DNA of 64,000 nucleotides from Magicicada septendecula. Its lineage: Eukaryota; Arthropoda; Insecta; Hemiptera; Cicadidae. The notes beneath the pieces were generated by a model. That model saw only the letters and a list, made by a program, of their open reading frames with translations. It had not been told where the DNA came from and searched no databases. A program made the translations under genes and the position numbers. The DNA lies in NCBI GenBank assembly GCA_034769895.1, contig CM068373.1:25816120-25880119 (forward strand), given 5' to 3'. Shown piece by piece: positions 11,481 through 22,934 of this stretch (within the stretch, counting starts at the first letter, position 1; the number at the start of each line of letters is the position of its first letter).

Positions 11481-12398
11481 TGGAAAATATTGTTCGACAT
11501 AATTTGTGGCGAGAGACAGTGTTTCTAGAAACTTGTGTGCTACACGTTTTAATAAACAGTTATAATTAAACGAGCTGGTGGAGTATTTCAAACAAGGTGA
11601 GTTCACATTCAATGTTATAAAGCGTTACAAGTTCAACTGAATTAACAGTCGCTACATTCGTCAAATGTTTAAACTGTTGACATTTTAATGTGTAGACGTA
11701 TGATACAAATGAAGTTTATCTCGTATGAGATTATAACTTTTCACCAGTTTGCATACAACACATCAGACAAAAATATTCTTTTATTTTGTATACAGAAGTG
11801 GACGAAACAATGGTTAGTCGCGGGGTACTCAGAAAAACTGTAAAACACCGCTCGGAAAGTTTTGATTTCTGGTGTTTTGCTTCACCTAAATACTTTTTTT
11901 ATCATTGATTTTGGTTCTTCAAAGGCCTTAAAGAACTGAAAACTGGATCCAAATTTAAATATTATAGATGATACAAATTATATTTAGAGGAAATGGAATT
12001 CTTAACTTGCAAACTACAATATATTTTGTTGTAGGAAATGTGTCACACAGTAACAACTCTAACGGTTTATTATTTGTGCTGTTAGATGACGTTGTAATGG
12101 TTCTATTACGGTGATAATGCTGTTTGTGAATGGTGACTTTAGTGACCATACTGATATTACACTACATGACAAACGTAAATACGTTCTTATATTTTAATTA
12201 TCTTTTGTACTTTAAATGTCGTTACAGCCTGTCCTATTATACAATCAGCAGTTACTCAGCACTCGTATTCACGAAAACTTAACAACAATAAATAAAACTC
12301 TGATGAATATAAGTTCTATTATAAATTATTGCGTTTTTAAAACACGTTACTAACAATAGAGTTCAATTGACTGTGAATATTGAAAAATATGTGTTAAC
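11481..12398. other. Unassigned DNA
   Basis: AT-rich with no supported gene or repeat. Short minus-strand ORFs have no recognisable content. Confidence 0.4.
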
Positions 12399-12943
12399 AC
12401 ATTGTTACGACGATCTCACTGATCGTCGTATGGTACAGTGGAAACAGAATACAAGATACTACTGAAGTCACTAAAAAGCAATGTTAATTATCACAATCAA
12501 CCGTTTGTAATCGATAAGTTATTCAACAAGATTATACTCGTACAATAACTCAAATTAAATTTATCCTCTCGCAATAATGATGTCAACTAATAGAGTCCCG
12601 CAGAATTATCACTTTTCAACAATAGCCACTTGAAACGCACTGAGTGATCGTCCGACGTAAACTGAACTGAACGTCGCTGAATGCCTATATTTATACCCTG
12701 GTGATTAACCAGAATAATCTGTCACTTTGGATGACTTGTTAAACAAACAGTCGCTCTCGAATCCACTAGAAACCGTGTCCTTGAACACAGTGTGGTGACC
12801 GGTGAGTTCTGGAATAGACTCGATTCTTTGACTCACGATATGTGTCACGTAATTGTCTTTCATCTCAAAGTAGCAACAATATGTACGCACACACATTACA
12901 GCTGGGCTCTGCTGACATAGCCGAGATACTTTTAGAACAACAT
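12399..12943 (-). mobile_element. Solo LTR, family LTR-A, with 4-bp TSD (copy 3)
   Basis: The LTR runs 12403-12939, starting TGTTACGACGATC and ending TTTAGAACA. It is flanked by ACAT at 12399-12402 and ACAT at 12940-12943. TG...CA ends plus a 4-bp target duplication are what Ty3/gypsy-like elements leave. An intact TSD around a single LTR shows it arose by LTR-LTR recombination. The internal TATTTATACC block is the antisense of the TATA box seen in copy 4. Confidence 0.88.
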
Positions 12944-13496
12944 ATTTTACGTCACTGGCCATATTTTTTTTAATTTCATTAAATTTTACATTACCTTGAA
13001 AATTTTTTTAGAAGTGTTATTATGTTAGTTAAAAAATAATATAATGGATACTTAATTTAAAGTTCAAATCACTTTTCTAGTTGTAATTTTTCTAGTGGCT
13101 TTTATTATTATTAACAAGAGGTATACTTTTACGAGGTTTCCTGTTTGTAAACCACAAGTATTTTACATGTTGTGTGATGGAAAATTCTTGGTTTCTATTT
13201 AGTTAGCCACAATGAATGGAACCACTAAATATGAGTGCAACGTTTAATGTTTGTAAAATTAGAATGTGTAAAAAGTGTAAGACGCCCTATAAATGTTAAA
13301 CCAACATTACTCATAACAACAAAATTCACCTCATCGTGATTTGAACAAACGATCAAAGAGAAGACAAAGTTTTATATTGTATAGTTTACAAATAAAAATA
13401 TTAAGAACTTCTTTTGCATCGTCCAGACGTATTACTGTACACAATGAAGAAAGAATACACAACACAAATGAAATCAATTAATCGTAAACAAGGTTA
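12944..13496. other. Unassigned AT-rich DNA
   Basis: No gene or repeat recognised. Confidence 0.4.
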
Positions 13497-13775
13497 GACT
13501 GGCTACTGAACTGGAACAGTTTGTTCGTAGTCCACGTTTACAGTTTTGTTTCCATCGTTTACTTTGCTTTATTGTCCGCGGGCGTTGTAGGAGCACACCG
13601 TACATCGTATCTGCCGCTCGCCGTTATCTTTTACTCCCTCGTTCCCCTTGTGTTTGTAATTTGCCGTTTTAAAATTTATTGCTAGATTCAGATTTTGTGC
13701 TGGCGTTTGTTTGTTCTGACCATTTGTGTATTTGTTTTTGTTGCGATAAAACATAAATACTGTAATAAAACCGTG
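13497..13775 (+). repeat. Dispersed repeat family B, copy 1
   Basis: Shares ordered blocks with 21785-22022: TACTGAACTGGAA, TTTACTTTATTGTCCGCG-like, CGTTATCTTTT, CCTCGTT, and TAATTTGCCGTTTTAAA. Non-coding. Possibly part of a retroelement LTR or UTR, because TAATAAAACC follows at about 13762, but I cannot classify it. Confidence 0.6.
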
Positions 13776-16700
13776 AGTTCGCCTCGTTCAAGCCCCGCGA
13801 TGGAAGCCAATTTTGTAATAATACGAGACGTCTGCCTCGTTCAATGTATGAATGTGTGTAGTAACGTAGCTAATATTTTCTAGTCTTCGTTATGCTCTCA
13901 CTGTTGATCTTCACTTTTGTAATAAAACCATACTATAATTGTAATTGTATAGTGTTCTGGTATAATATTACCCAGAATAATTTTTATGGTGTGTATGTGT
14001 AGTAGTGACGTTCCGCTCTGGGAATCGTCGATTTGGTAAAGTTCCTGGTCTTTGTTGTTATCAAATAAACTCGGTGTATATTGCTGTGGTAGCAATTTAA
14101 AATAAAATATAAATTTAAAATTTATATTTATAAAAAAATAATTTCGGAAAAAATGTTTTCGGTGTATTTATGTGCTTAATATTTAGGAATAAATCGAGGT
14201 TGTTGATCGTAATTATAATTATAATGGTATGGTGTTTATTTTGGTAATAAATTTCTGTTCTGTAAATTTGTTAAAAAGACAATCCAATTAACTTCAAGTT
14301 AGGCGAAAACGGCTCTCTTCTTCTTACTCTTGAAATGTTGTAGTTTCGCATATACTGCCTTTAAAGATTATCTAGTTTTCTTGGTTAATTAATGATTATG
14401 TCCTTTTATAAGAGAAATCAACTTCAATTTACCAAAAAACAAACAAAAACGTTTATTAAACACAATAATAAAGTTGGTCGATTAAGTAATCGAGGTTACA
14501 ATGCCGTATCGACTCGCTCAGGGTCGGTCGATATTAGAAGTTTTACAGTTGTATTATAAAAACAGGTTCTTTGAACGGTTATTAATATAAAAAGCCAGAG
14601 AAGGTCAGGGACATGAAAGTATAACACTTACAATTCAAAAAATGTCTTAAATTTAAACAATATAATGGTAGTTATTAATAATAAAAGTTTATATATAATT
14701 TTATTCGAACCAGAAAGCAGTCTAGTCGTGTCTTATTGCGGTGACGATACTGGATCAAAATGGCCGCCTGACGCATGCGCGTTGATAGCTTCTAATGTTG
14801 ACAAAGTACTTGTTGAAATAATATGTCCTTTCTTCGGTTAAAAGTTCTTCGCAATTGTATATGATCTTCTGGGGTATAGTTTATTGTCACTGGTGTATAA
14901 TGGAATAGTTCACTTGTGTAAAAATGTTGTTAAATGGGTATATCTACTGGTGTTTATGCGTGTCAGTTAACCTCGAATTTTCACTTGGTGTTTGGTGCGA
15001 TTTCAGTGTTATTTCATTTAATTAGTTATATGTGATTTCGTTTATTGGTGTTATGTAGTTCATGGGTCAACTTCACCACTTCACTTTAATTAAAATAGTT
15101 AAAAAATTTAATTTTACATAAAATGATTCCGAACTCTGTTATAACGTAACGGCCATTAAAGGTTGGTTCCATCAAATATTCACATGAAGTGCTCTCTTCG
15201 AGGTATAATAATGAACTGTCTGTATTTCCTTCGTCTCATGAAAATCTTAGCCTATATAATATATCTCATACATTGTTTCAAATTGCCATAACTTCCGACA
15301 CACTTTAATTTCGTGCACTATGCTTAGAATGTAATTTCGTTATTATTTAACTGTTTGAAATATTAAATACATATTCGTTTTCACTATTCTATTCTACTCA
15401 TTTTGATAGTAATTAAGTTAGTATTACAAAGTTTTATCTGAAAATTATATTTCTTATAATTTTTGGGAGGTAGGCCTAAAATTATACTTCCTGTCTTCTA
15501 AGTAAATAATAGCCATTTTTCCTAATATAATTATTATTCTATTAAATCTGAAATTGATATAATTATCAATTCTCACTTATTTTATTGCAATTTAGTATAT
15601 TAATGATGGTTTTTTAATACAATTCATTTGTATATGACTCCCCCTAGGATAATGTTAGTGAATCTATTTCAGTTTTAATGGTATTTTTTTAGACAATTAA
15701 ATAATTTTACTCATATAATGACCATATCTTTAGAAAGCCTTATTTACATAGTATTTAATATGTTGAGTTTATCTTGCCTAAATATTGTCACTTTAACTGG
15801 TTTATAAGACTAGTTTTGTTAATTATTCTGCAGTTTAAATTCATTATTTGGCCTAGATTTGATGTGTGGCTAATTTCCAAATGTTTTATTAATGTAGTTA
15901 TTTTATATCCATCTCTGACTGGTATAACAGTAATTATTGACTATATAATTAACATATAACATCTCTCTATGTCAAAACTGGTGTTCTGAATAACATTGTT
16001 TTGTATATCACCTAATAACATAAATAAAAAATATTCTATAACATTGGAATGGTATCTATTTTTAGATATGTCATTCCTAAATTAAAATGAACAATAAAAT
16101 AACAAATTATAGCACTAACATTTCTTATGGATAATCCTTACTTATCTAATTACTATATGTAATAGGAATCTGACATCCTGGTTACATATAATGGTTATCA
16201 TCTTTTACTACTCAACATTAACAATTTGTTTTGTAATTCCCCATTTTACAGGATTTATACCCCCTCTTTAAGTATAACCCTGGCTATCTAAGTTATATTC
16301 CATTCTATGGAATGTTCATACAGCTTTAGTAGCTTTTTATTAGTAACATTACTATTTCATTATCAAAGTAGACACTGTTCATAAAACTTAAAGTTTATTA
16401 CTTTGTACTGTAACTCATGCACCTTTTTAAAGTTTATTAGTTATAATTTGATCACTTGCACTTGTTTATGGTGAATTATCAATATATTTACTAGTCTTTT
16501 TCTAGTTTTTAACATGAAATATTCAACCATGGGGGAACTGTGAAGATTTGTTTATACAAACTAAACAATAACTTTTTGAATGCACTTATATGTAATACTA
16601 CTAACACTTTTAGTTTTTTGTCAGTTTTACAGTGACATGGTTTTTTAGGGTGTTATACTTTCTCTTTGGACATTCATTGATTTTGGGGTTTTTTTGGGGG

Positions 16701-17275
16701 TTCTTTCCCTATGGGGTTTTTGTTTTATATGGGTCGTCTTAATTATTCTTCTTTCTTCCTTCTTCAGCAGATTTGGTTTTGGAATATTCTTCTTTCTTCT
16801 TTGAGTTTGGTTCTTCTTCTTTCTTCCTTCTTCAGTAGTGGTAGTTTTGACTATTCTTCCTTCTTCTGTAGTTTTTCGCTGTGCATGCCTTTGTTTCTTC
16901 TAGTCTGGTTTCCTTGTCGGGGTATATTAATTTCCTGCTTCTATCTTACCTGGGTAATTTTGTTGTTATCATTTTTAGTCTTCTGGGTTTTTAAATTTGT
17001 ATTATATTATATTATTTGCAGAAATTTTCTTTATTCAACCTTTCTTGTGAATATATTATTAAATAGTGCATTTTAATTGATTCTCATCTGGATATTCCAT
17101 ATATTAGAGCTTTATTAATGATCATTGAGTAATGTATTTGTGTGGATTATCTGTCACGCTACAATACATACACTATATGCAATTCATGGGTCTAAGTCTG
17201 AAAATGGAAAGTATTAACTAGTTTTTCCCGATATTAGGCGGGAAAATATCTTAAATTATAATCATTAAATTCGTA
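13776..17275. other. Long AT-rich stretch without a supported gene
   Basis: No coding or RNA gene recognised across about 3.5 kb. Small ORFs (13695-13883, 15774-15959, 16711-17076) are low-complexity, hydrophobic AT-rich translations. The sequence is mostly TTA/TAA-rich with a pyrimidine-rich block described separately. Confidence 0.45.
16740..16875 (+). repeat. Pyrimidine-rich imperfect repeat
   Basis: The phrase TTCTTCTTTCTTCCTTCTTCAG occurs in near-identical form twice (about 16746-16768 and 16815-16837), with shorter TTCTTCC pieces between and after. The 121-codon ORF through it is a Phe/Leu/Ser translation of this tract. Each phrase looks like a polypyrimidine tract plus AG, but there is no supporting exon. 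Confidence 0.6.
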
Positions 17276-17486
17276 GTGACCGTCAATCAATGAATTTTTC
17301 CGGTGAAGGGTTTGTGAGGATCCGTCAGAAAATAAAAACACAAATTTTAAATTATTTGTGTCGACGTTTCGACAAAGTTTATTGTCTTGATGATGACAAT
17401 AAATATTGTCGAAACGTAGACATAAATAATTTAAAATTTGTGTTATATTTTTTGACCAATCCTCACAAATCCTCCACCGGGAAAAT
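17276..17486. mobile_element. Palindromic foldback element P1 with hammerhead-like core
   Basis: The left arm (about 17295-17386) and right arm (about 17395-17485) are inverted copies with few mismatches, separated by about 8 bp. They share TTTGTGAGGAT, ACACAAATTTTAAATTATTT and GACAATAAA blocks. The plus-strand arm carries TTGATGATGACAATAAAT and then ATTGTCGAAACGTAGAC. The left flank GTGACCGTCAATCAATGAAT is shared with the palindromes at 27102 and 58480, so the three form one family. No coding capacity. Confidence 0.8.
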
Positions 17487-18119
17487 TAAAATATAATAAT
17501 TGAAACGATACATCGCATTTTTTAAACTTGTCTGTTAAAAACGCTAGTTTTTGTATTTCTTGCTCAGAACGTAATATGCAGCAATATGAATATGGGAAGA
17601 AGCTGTGCGTAAGAAAAGATCATAGCTTATAGCTCCACAAAAATAAATAAACATGGTTATAGAGAAACAGTCAAAAGAACATAATTAATATAGAGAGACT
17701 AGTGCTTAAACTACCCAAGTCCCAGTTTTACTGATATTTCAAGATGTTTCAGAAACGATATTTTTACGAATTTCTCTTTTTCTTTTTCTTGTTTAAGTGC
17801 TATAATACAAATAAGAAAACTCCATTCAGTAGACTGGTAGATTTATTAATAACCCCAAGATATAATTTTTTGCAACAGTTCAAAATGAGCAAGTAAATAC
17901 CTTTTACATTTAAGTACAGTCTTCAGTGGGGGCGACAGGATGGGAAGAATAATAGGCCCCTTTATTTTGGTAATTATCAGATTGCATGTAGCCATAAAAC
18001 AAAAGTTTTTTGGGAGGGAAATTCCAAATGGGAAATCAGATAGCTTACAAATCTGCAAATATCTAAACAATGATTTTTGGCTATGAGTCAAAAATGGAAA
18101 ACATTAATATGTCTAAAGA
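17487..18119. other. Unassigned DNA
   Basis: No supported gene. An 81-codon minus ORF (17846-18091) has no recognisable motif. Confidence 0.35.
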
Positions 18120-18450
18120 ATAGATATAAGATTTCTTAAAAGTCTGGAAAACGGGAGAAGAGAAGATAGAATAAGAAGCTTCACTATCTGGATGAACGTC
18201 GGGGTAATTCTTCTAACTGACATTAAAGAAATCTCATAGTCGAGATGGTTTTGCCACGTGCAGAGAAAGAAAACCAAAGATGAAATTTAGAAGGGGAAGA
18301 GGAAGACCCAGATCTGGCGAAGGTACTGTATTCAAGGTTGAGGCTGTAAAAAATATTAAAGAAAGTGTAGAAAGGAAAGGAACAGTGTGGACTCGGGCTA
18401 AAGAATTAGCTCGTAATAAGACAAGATGGCGTCTACTCTGCAAAATTTAG
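18120..18450 (+). pseudogene. LINE ORF2 extreme C-terminus
   Basis: Translation gives RWFCHVQRKK near 18240-18270, a Lys/Arg-rich GRGRPR-like stretch near 18290-18310, and a closing ERKGTVWTRAKELARNKT to RWRLLCKI before a stop at 18448-18450. GHVQRM, RRGRPR and a final W-x-x-x-A-x-D/N-x-x-x-W are the usual ending of arthropod LINE ORF2 proteins. It is interrupted by stops and lacks the RT domain. Confidence 0.7.
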
Positions 18451-18812
18451 TTAAAAGGAGAATTAAGAAAGTTTGTAAATATTTAATTCTACTAACAGTT
18501 TCTTTCCTTCCCCATATTGGGTACTTCACCAATCACTACGTAGAAACCAATAAAGCAAGAGTTTATGGCAGGCAGCGGGTGAGTAACAGCACGCTATGAT
18601 ACTATTGGCACTCAGTTATAAGTTAAAACAAATAACTTACTATTTGTTAAGTTAAAACAGTCAGAATTGTCACTACTTGGCAGAACATCTCTCGCAATGT
18701 ACACCAGATGACACTTCACAAATCAGAAGTAGTAACAGCAACAGTAATAGTTTTGTGTGCTGTGACTTCACATTAGACCTTAATTTTCAGTACTGGTGGT
18801 TATATTATTATT

Positions 18813-18815
<3 letters not shown>

Positions 18816-18857
<42 letters not shown>
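18816..18857. repeat. (TA)n microsatellite at Penelope-like 3' end
   Basis: TA dinucleotide run directly adjoining the 3' end of the Penelope-like element. Similar runs adjoin both ends of the inverted Penelope pair at 40.2-40.8 kb. Confidence 0.95.
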
Positions 18858-18861
<4 letters not shown>

Positions 18862-18901
18862 TTTAACTGTGAACACTTACTTCTTTTTGGTTTTGTTTCC
18901 C

Positions 18902-18936
18902 AAACGTTTCAACGTGGTGTTCGTCTTTCTCAGTGG
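18902..18936 (-). other. Hammerhead-like core in Penelope terminal region
   Basis: On the minus strand CACTGAGAAAGACG, a short loop, then CACGTTGAAACG. GACG can pair with CGTT or CGTC, followed by GAAA. The first core box is degenerate (CTGAGAA rather than CTGANGA). It lies in the 3' terminal non-coding part of the element. Confidence 0.4.
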
Positions 18937-18971
18937 GATTTGAAATACTGAATGTCTGTACAAGGTAACGG

Positions 18972-20078
18972 TTATGGGTTGTAGGTGTGTATGGTGGGGG
19001 TTGCTGGTGGGATGGAATTGGCGCTGGGATTCAAAGTGTGTGTATGAATCAGTGTATCGAAAAGTATGTGTGATCTATAATGTAATTGCTCATTTAATAT
19101 GTTGTTTGGTTGTAGTGTGTGATATCTGTATATTTCAAATTGTTCTGCTGTGTTTAGTTTTCTACTTTTAGGTAAGTAGTGTAGTATTTCCATGTTGTGC
19201 TCTATGTTTGTGTAACTGTGGTTTTCATTTTGTAAATGTGTGGCAAATGTGAAATGTATGTAGTTTGTGGTGAGGGCTTTTAAATGTTCAGAATATCTAG
19301 AGGAAAAAAGATCTTCCCGTCTGGCCGATGTAGAACTGCTTACAATCACTGCAGTTTAATTTGTAAACCCCTGTTTTGCTGTATGTGTCTGTGTCTTTGT
19401 TAGTATTATTTATGTGTTTCCTGATGGTATTGTTAGTCTTGTATGCTACTTTATAATTGTGTTTCCTGAATATTTTAGCAATGTTGTGTGTGTTGGAATT
19501 GTAGTATGTGAGTGTGATGTATTTATTGGGTTGTGTGCTGTTGGTTTTATGTGTTTTACTTTTTGTGTTTAGGATACGTTTGTGTAGTTTGTTTATTAAG
19601 TCGGGATTGTATCCATTTCTGACTGCTATATATTTGATTGTGTTGAGTTCTTCTTGGTAGTCATGTGTGTTTTGGGGTATTGAAGTGAGCCTATGGAGCA
19701 TGTAGTTGGAAGCTGCATGATTGTGTTGAGTTGGGTGGTTGGATGAGTTATGTATGACCATGTCTGATGTGGTGGGTTTCTGTATATTTTGTATGTGTGT
19801 GTGTTGTTTGTTTTGGCAATTGTAAGGTCCAGGAAGTTTATGCTATTGTTTTGTTCTAAATCTAGTGTGAATTTTAATTTTTGGTGTATAGTGTTAATGT
19901 ATTTGTGGAAACTTTCAACTTGTCTTTTGTTGCCGTTGTATAGGAGTAAAATGTCATCAACATATCTGTGCCAATATAAGATTTTGTTGGTGTATTTGTT
20001 ATTGTTTAATATGTGTTCTTGTTCTATGGTATTATCTTTATATTTTTGAATGGTATTATATGGTATATATATGGTATA
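18972..20078 (-). pseudogene. Penelope-like RT plus GIY-YIG endonuclease (frameshifted)
   Basis: Encodes the C-terminal part of a Penelope-type retroelement protein. The RT palm motif YWHRYVDDILLLY is near the truncated start (YVDD at 19953-19964), followed by FTLDLEQNNSINFLDLTI. After a frameshift near 19770 comes NHPTQHNHAASNYMLHRL. The GIY-YIG endonuclease domain follows: TGVYKLNCSDCKQFYIGQTG near 19321-19372, then, after another frameshift near 19315, RYSEHLKA. A long Asn/His-rich tail ends at a stop near 18972. YVDD plus GIY-YIG identifies the superfamily. At least two frameshifts and loss of the RT N-terminus make it inactive. Confidence 0.88.
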
Positions 20079-20125
20079 ATTCACATTAGACCTTAATTTT
20101 TGGCACTGGTGGTTATATTATTATT

Positions 20126-20639
20126 TACCATAATATTTTACATAAGCAACCACATTGTTTTCATTTTAATGGAAAGCGTTTTATCTATCCGACTAATTTT
20201 AAATAATATTTTACTGTCTGAGTATATGAAATTATTGAGCACGTCCAGTGCGCCCTCATTCGTAATTTTTTTATGACATATACGCTTCTCATTTAAATTA
20301 TCACAGGTAGGGGTTGTTAAAAGTAAGCGTTTAATTTGTCCTTTTGCCACCAAGGGTTCACAACTTGTGGATACGGGTTCAGCAATGCCGATGTGCCCTA
20401 CGTGGATTCTCCCTTTGCTTGAACTTGTGTCGGGTGAGTTCACTTCCTTCAGTCTTTTCTGTCCAGTCTCCCTTGACTGAATCTTGTTCTTTTCTGACCC
20501 CTACGCTATTAGAGTATTCGAAGGCTAGGGTGTTTTTCTTTTTCATTCTAATTTCTTAGCTGCTACCTTGCGGTCCGGCGTTGGTTTGCCAAAGGGCAGA
20601 GAGAAAAACCTTGATTAAAAATTACAAAACGATTGCCTT
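20126..20639. other. Unassigned DNA with one possible coding relic
   Basis: A minus-strand ORF at 20138-20443 (101 codons) contains CDNLNEKRICHKKITNEGAL and reads less like random AT-rich sequence than its neighbours. I recognise no domain. A donor-like GGGTGAGTT occurs at about 20430 on the other strand. It may be an exon or transposon fragment. Confidence 0.3.
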
Positions 20640-20895
20640 GTAACGTGAAGGGATACTCAACGGCTAAAGGAGAAAAACCCAACAGAAAATCAGGCAGGTT
20701 AAGGTGGAAGCTCCATCACCTAACTACCTAGCTGGAGGCTGCTTACCTCTGATAGGGATACTACAAGTATTTATAATTTTTAAAGGAACAAGTCGGGCGC
20801 ATTTTATGGCAAAATTGAGGAGACCAAGGAAAAGGTGCCTGTAAAGGCAGAACAGGCTGCAAGCCTAATCCTTGAAGTGAAGAAGAAGAAGAGCT
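20640..20895 (+). repeat. LINE 3' terminal fragment with (GAA)n tail
   Basis: The end AAGGCAGAACAGGCTGCAAG, then CCTAATCC and TGAAGTGAAGAAGAAGAAG, resembles the antisense of the LINE end at 63610-63660 (AGGCCTTTGCCAG, then a TTCTTCTAC tail). Only the extreme 3' end remains and no RT motif is visible. Confidence 0.5.
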
Positions 20896-21027
20896 ATCTT
20901 TTTTTATGAGAACTGTTCGGTTCCGACGTCAAAGAATGCGGATAATTTGATGATAATAAAAGAAATTAAAACGTTTAATGAACCGTACAATGTCTAAGCC
21001 AGCGTTGTTTCTAACTGTAATAATTAT

Positions 21028-21121
21028 AATGTTAGGATCAAGAAAATTAGAAGAACCAATGTTCCACATATTATAATGTTAGGATCAAGAAAATTAGAAG
21101 AACCAATGTTCCACATATTAT
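21028..21121. repeat. 47-bp tandem duplication
   Basis: Two consecutive identical copies of a 47-bp unit (AATGTTAGGATCAAGAAAAT through CCACATATTAT). The second copy ends exactly where the solo LTR's TSD begins. Confidence 0.95.
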
Positions 21122-21684
21122 AATGTTACATAATGCGGAAAAATGTTACACCATTACAGAACATTGTACACGTTTCTCGGCTCTTCCAGCTGTAATGTGT
21201 GTGTGCGTGAGCGTACGTATTGCTGCTACTGAGATGAAGGACAATTACGTGACGCTTGTCACGCGTCCGATACTGATCCAGATCTCACCGGTCCGCGTGC
21301 GCGCTGTGTGCAAGGCCGCAATGAATTACGTTCTGGAGTTTTCTAAGTGCGTCCTTGACGCGTAGTATGGAATATTCTAGTATTTCAGCGGGGTATAAAT
21401 ATAGGCAGTCAGTGGCGGATTAGTTCAGTTATTGTCGGCCGATTTACATAGTGCGGTTCGAAGTATTGCGGCGAAGTGTTACGTTTTTAAAATTGTGCGG
21501 GACAAATTGTGTTTTATATTACTTGACATTATTATTGCGTGTGAACAATATTTTATTTTATTTGTTGTAAGAGACTGTCTTCTTGATTACAAACTGCTGT
21601 GACAATTAAAGCTGGTGATTAGTGACTTAATTGGTGTCTTGTATTTTGTTTTTACGACAATCAGTAAAGCCGTCGTAATAATAA
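21120..21684 (+). mobile_element. Solo LTR, family LTR-A, sense orientation, with TSD (copy 4)
   Basis: LTR at 21124-21680, from TGTTACATAATGCGG to CGTCGTAATA, flanked by ATAA at 21120-21123 and 21681-21684. This copy defines the sense of the family: a TATA box, then about 200 bp later an AATTAAA block near 21605, with the conserved GTGACTTAATTGGTGTC in the 3' part. No internal region is attached. Ty3/gypsy-like by ends and TSD size. Confidence 0.88.
21394..21401 (+). promoter_or_regulatory. TATA box of LTR-A
   Basis: GGGTATAAATATAGGC, with a TATAAATA core, followed after about 25-30 bp by TTAGTTCAGTT, which resembles an insect initiator (TCAGT). Equivalent TATA-like blocks occur in the other copies, for example CAATATATAAG at about 45236-45246. 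It would drive RNA polymerase II transcription from the U3/R boundary. Confidence 0.55.
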
Positions 21685-21784
21685 TTTAAAATTAAATAAT
21701 TTGAAATACTTTGTTGCACGTTCCAAATGAATTCCAACGTACCACTCCACGAGTTATATCGAATAAACAGAAACAATGGTATCC

Positions 21785-22022
21785 GGTTAGCCAGGGTACT
21801 GAGCTGGAAACAGCGTGCTCATAATCCATTGGGTTGTTCGCTTTATTTGCATTGTTTGTTTACTTTATTGTCCGCGCGGTTTGTAACTCTCTGTTATCTT
21901 TTGCTGCCCTCGTTTCCCTTTCCCGTATAATTTGCCGTTTTAAAGTGTATTGCAAAATTACCATTTTGTACGTTCGTCTGCTTCTACTTGTGACTTCACT
22001 TCTTGTTGCAGTGACAAATAAA
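21785..22022 (+). repeat. Dispersed repeat family B, copy 2
   Basis: Matches 13497-13775 in block order (TACTGAGCTGGAA, TTTACTTTATTGTCCGCG, GTTATCTTTTGCTGCCCTCG, TAATTTGCCGTTTTAAA). It directly abuts LTR-A copy 5. The element class is unknown. Confidence 0.6.
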
Positions 22023-22026
22023 ATGT

Positions 22027-22578
22027 TGTTACGACGGTCTACTTGATCGTCGTAGGTACAGTGGAAACAAAATAAGTACAAGACACCAATTAAGTCACTA
22101 ATTACCAGCTTTAATTTCCAAAGTTAACAGTTCGTAATTAACAACACAGTCTCCACACAAATCAAATAAAAATTGTTCACACGCAATAAAATGTCCACTA
22201 AAATTAAACACAATTGTATTACAATTAACGTCCGAATATAAAACACAACACTTAACTAATGACCACTTGAACGCGCACAGTAATTTCGCCCGACATTAAC
22301 TCCCTAACCGCGCTGTCAATATGTCGCACTAATACTGAAACTTAAGGCCGCTGCCGCCAAGTATTTATACCCACGCTCACAGACGAGAACCTTCCTAATT
22401 GCGTCTTAGCGTCCGTGTGAACTACGTAATTAATTGCGGCCTTGACACAATCCGCACGGCTGGCGGCATCGAGAAGACTCTCGCAAATGCGTCTACAGTC
22501 ACGTATGCCGCACACATTAGAACGAGATTCTTCTGGCACATTCGACAAAGACGTAGATTGTTTTGTGATGTTGTAACA
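22027..22578 (-). mobile_element. Solo LTR, family LTR-A (copy 5)
   Basis: Starts TGTTACGACGGTC and ends TTGTAACA. It contains CACCAATTAAGTCACTAATT and a TATTTATACCC block (antisense TATA). The flanking tetramers ATGT and ATAT differ at one position, so the TSD is probable but decayed. It lies 346 bp from copy 4 in opposite orientation, so the two are separate insertions. Confidence 0.82.
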
Positions 22579-22934
22579 ATATGCAGACAAGGTATTTAAG
22601 TCACACAAACGTTTTTAAAAGACCTTTTCTAATTTCGACAAAACTAATTTCTAAGTAACAAAAATTTAACAAACAAACAAACTGAATTTTGTGTATCTCC
22701 TTTATTAAAAGTTGTTACTTGGAATTTTTACTTAGAATAGAATACTTAGTTACTTAGAATTAATTTTTGTAATTTCCTTTCCTCTTATACCTAATTTTAC
22801 CAGTCACTTGACCTTCCCAATACTATGTTCTCCACTCCCTTCCACATACACACTCCACACTTATGTCCTTATACACATCATTAACACATTGATGTTCACC
22901 ACTCTCACTTTCTTTGTTTAGTTGTCTCTGTGAT
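22579..22934. other. Unassigned AT-rich DNA
   Basis: No gene or repeat recognised. Confidence 0.35.

Larger units (their letters stand above)
18768..20125 (-). mobile_element. 5'-truncated Penelope-like element between 45-bp direct repeats
   Basis: The element body lies at about 18814-20078. It is flanked by near-identical sequence at 18768-18813 and 20080-20125 (CACATTAGACCTTAATTTT, then TGGTGGTTATATTATTATTT, with about three mismatches), which reads as a long target-site duplication. The 3' side ends in a (TA)n run at about 18816-18857. The terminal part (18860-18970) carries an AACGTTTCAACGTGG block that recurs in the inverted pair at 40.2-40.8 kb. Penelope-like elements are known to make variable TSDs and to be often 5'-truncated. 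Confidence 0.85.

Noticed and set aside
8854-12939. Provirus made of LTR-A copies 2 and 3 (same orientation)
   Set aside because: The DNA between them has no PBS, gag or pol, contains an unrelated LINE, and copy 3 has its own TSD on both sides.
18974-20049. Plus-strand ORFs over the Penelope-like element
   Set aside because: Hydrophobic shadow frames opposite the real RT/endonuclease reading.
20344-20559. Possible exon with a GGGTGAGTT donor on the plus strand
   Set aside because: No acceptor, no second exon and no recognisable protein; kept only as an unassigned note.
21124-22578. LTR-A copies 4 and 5 as terminal repeats of one element
   Set aside because: They are in opposite orientation, and copy 4 has its own matching TSD.
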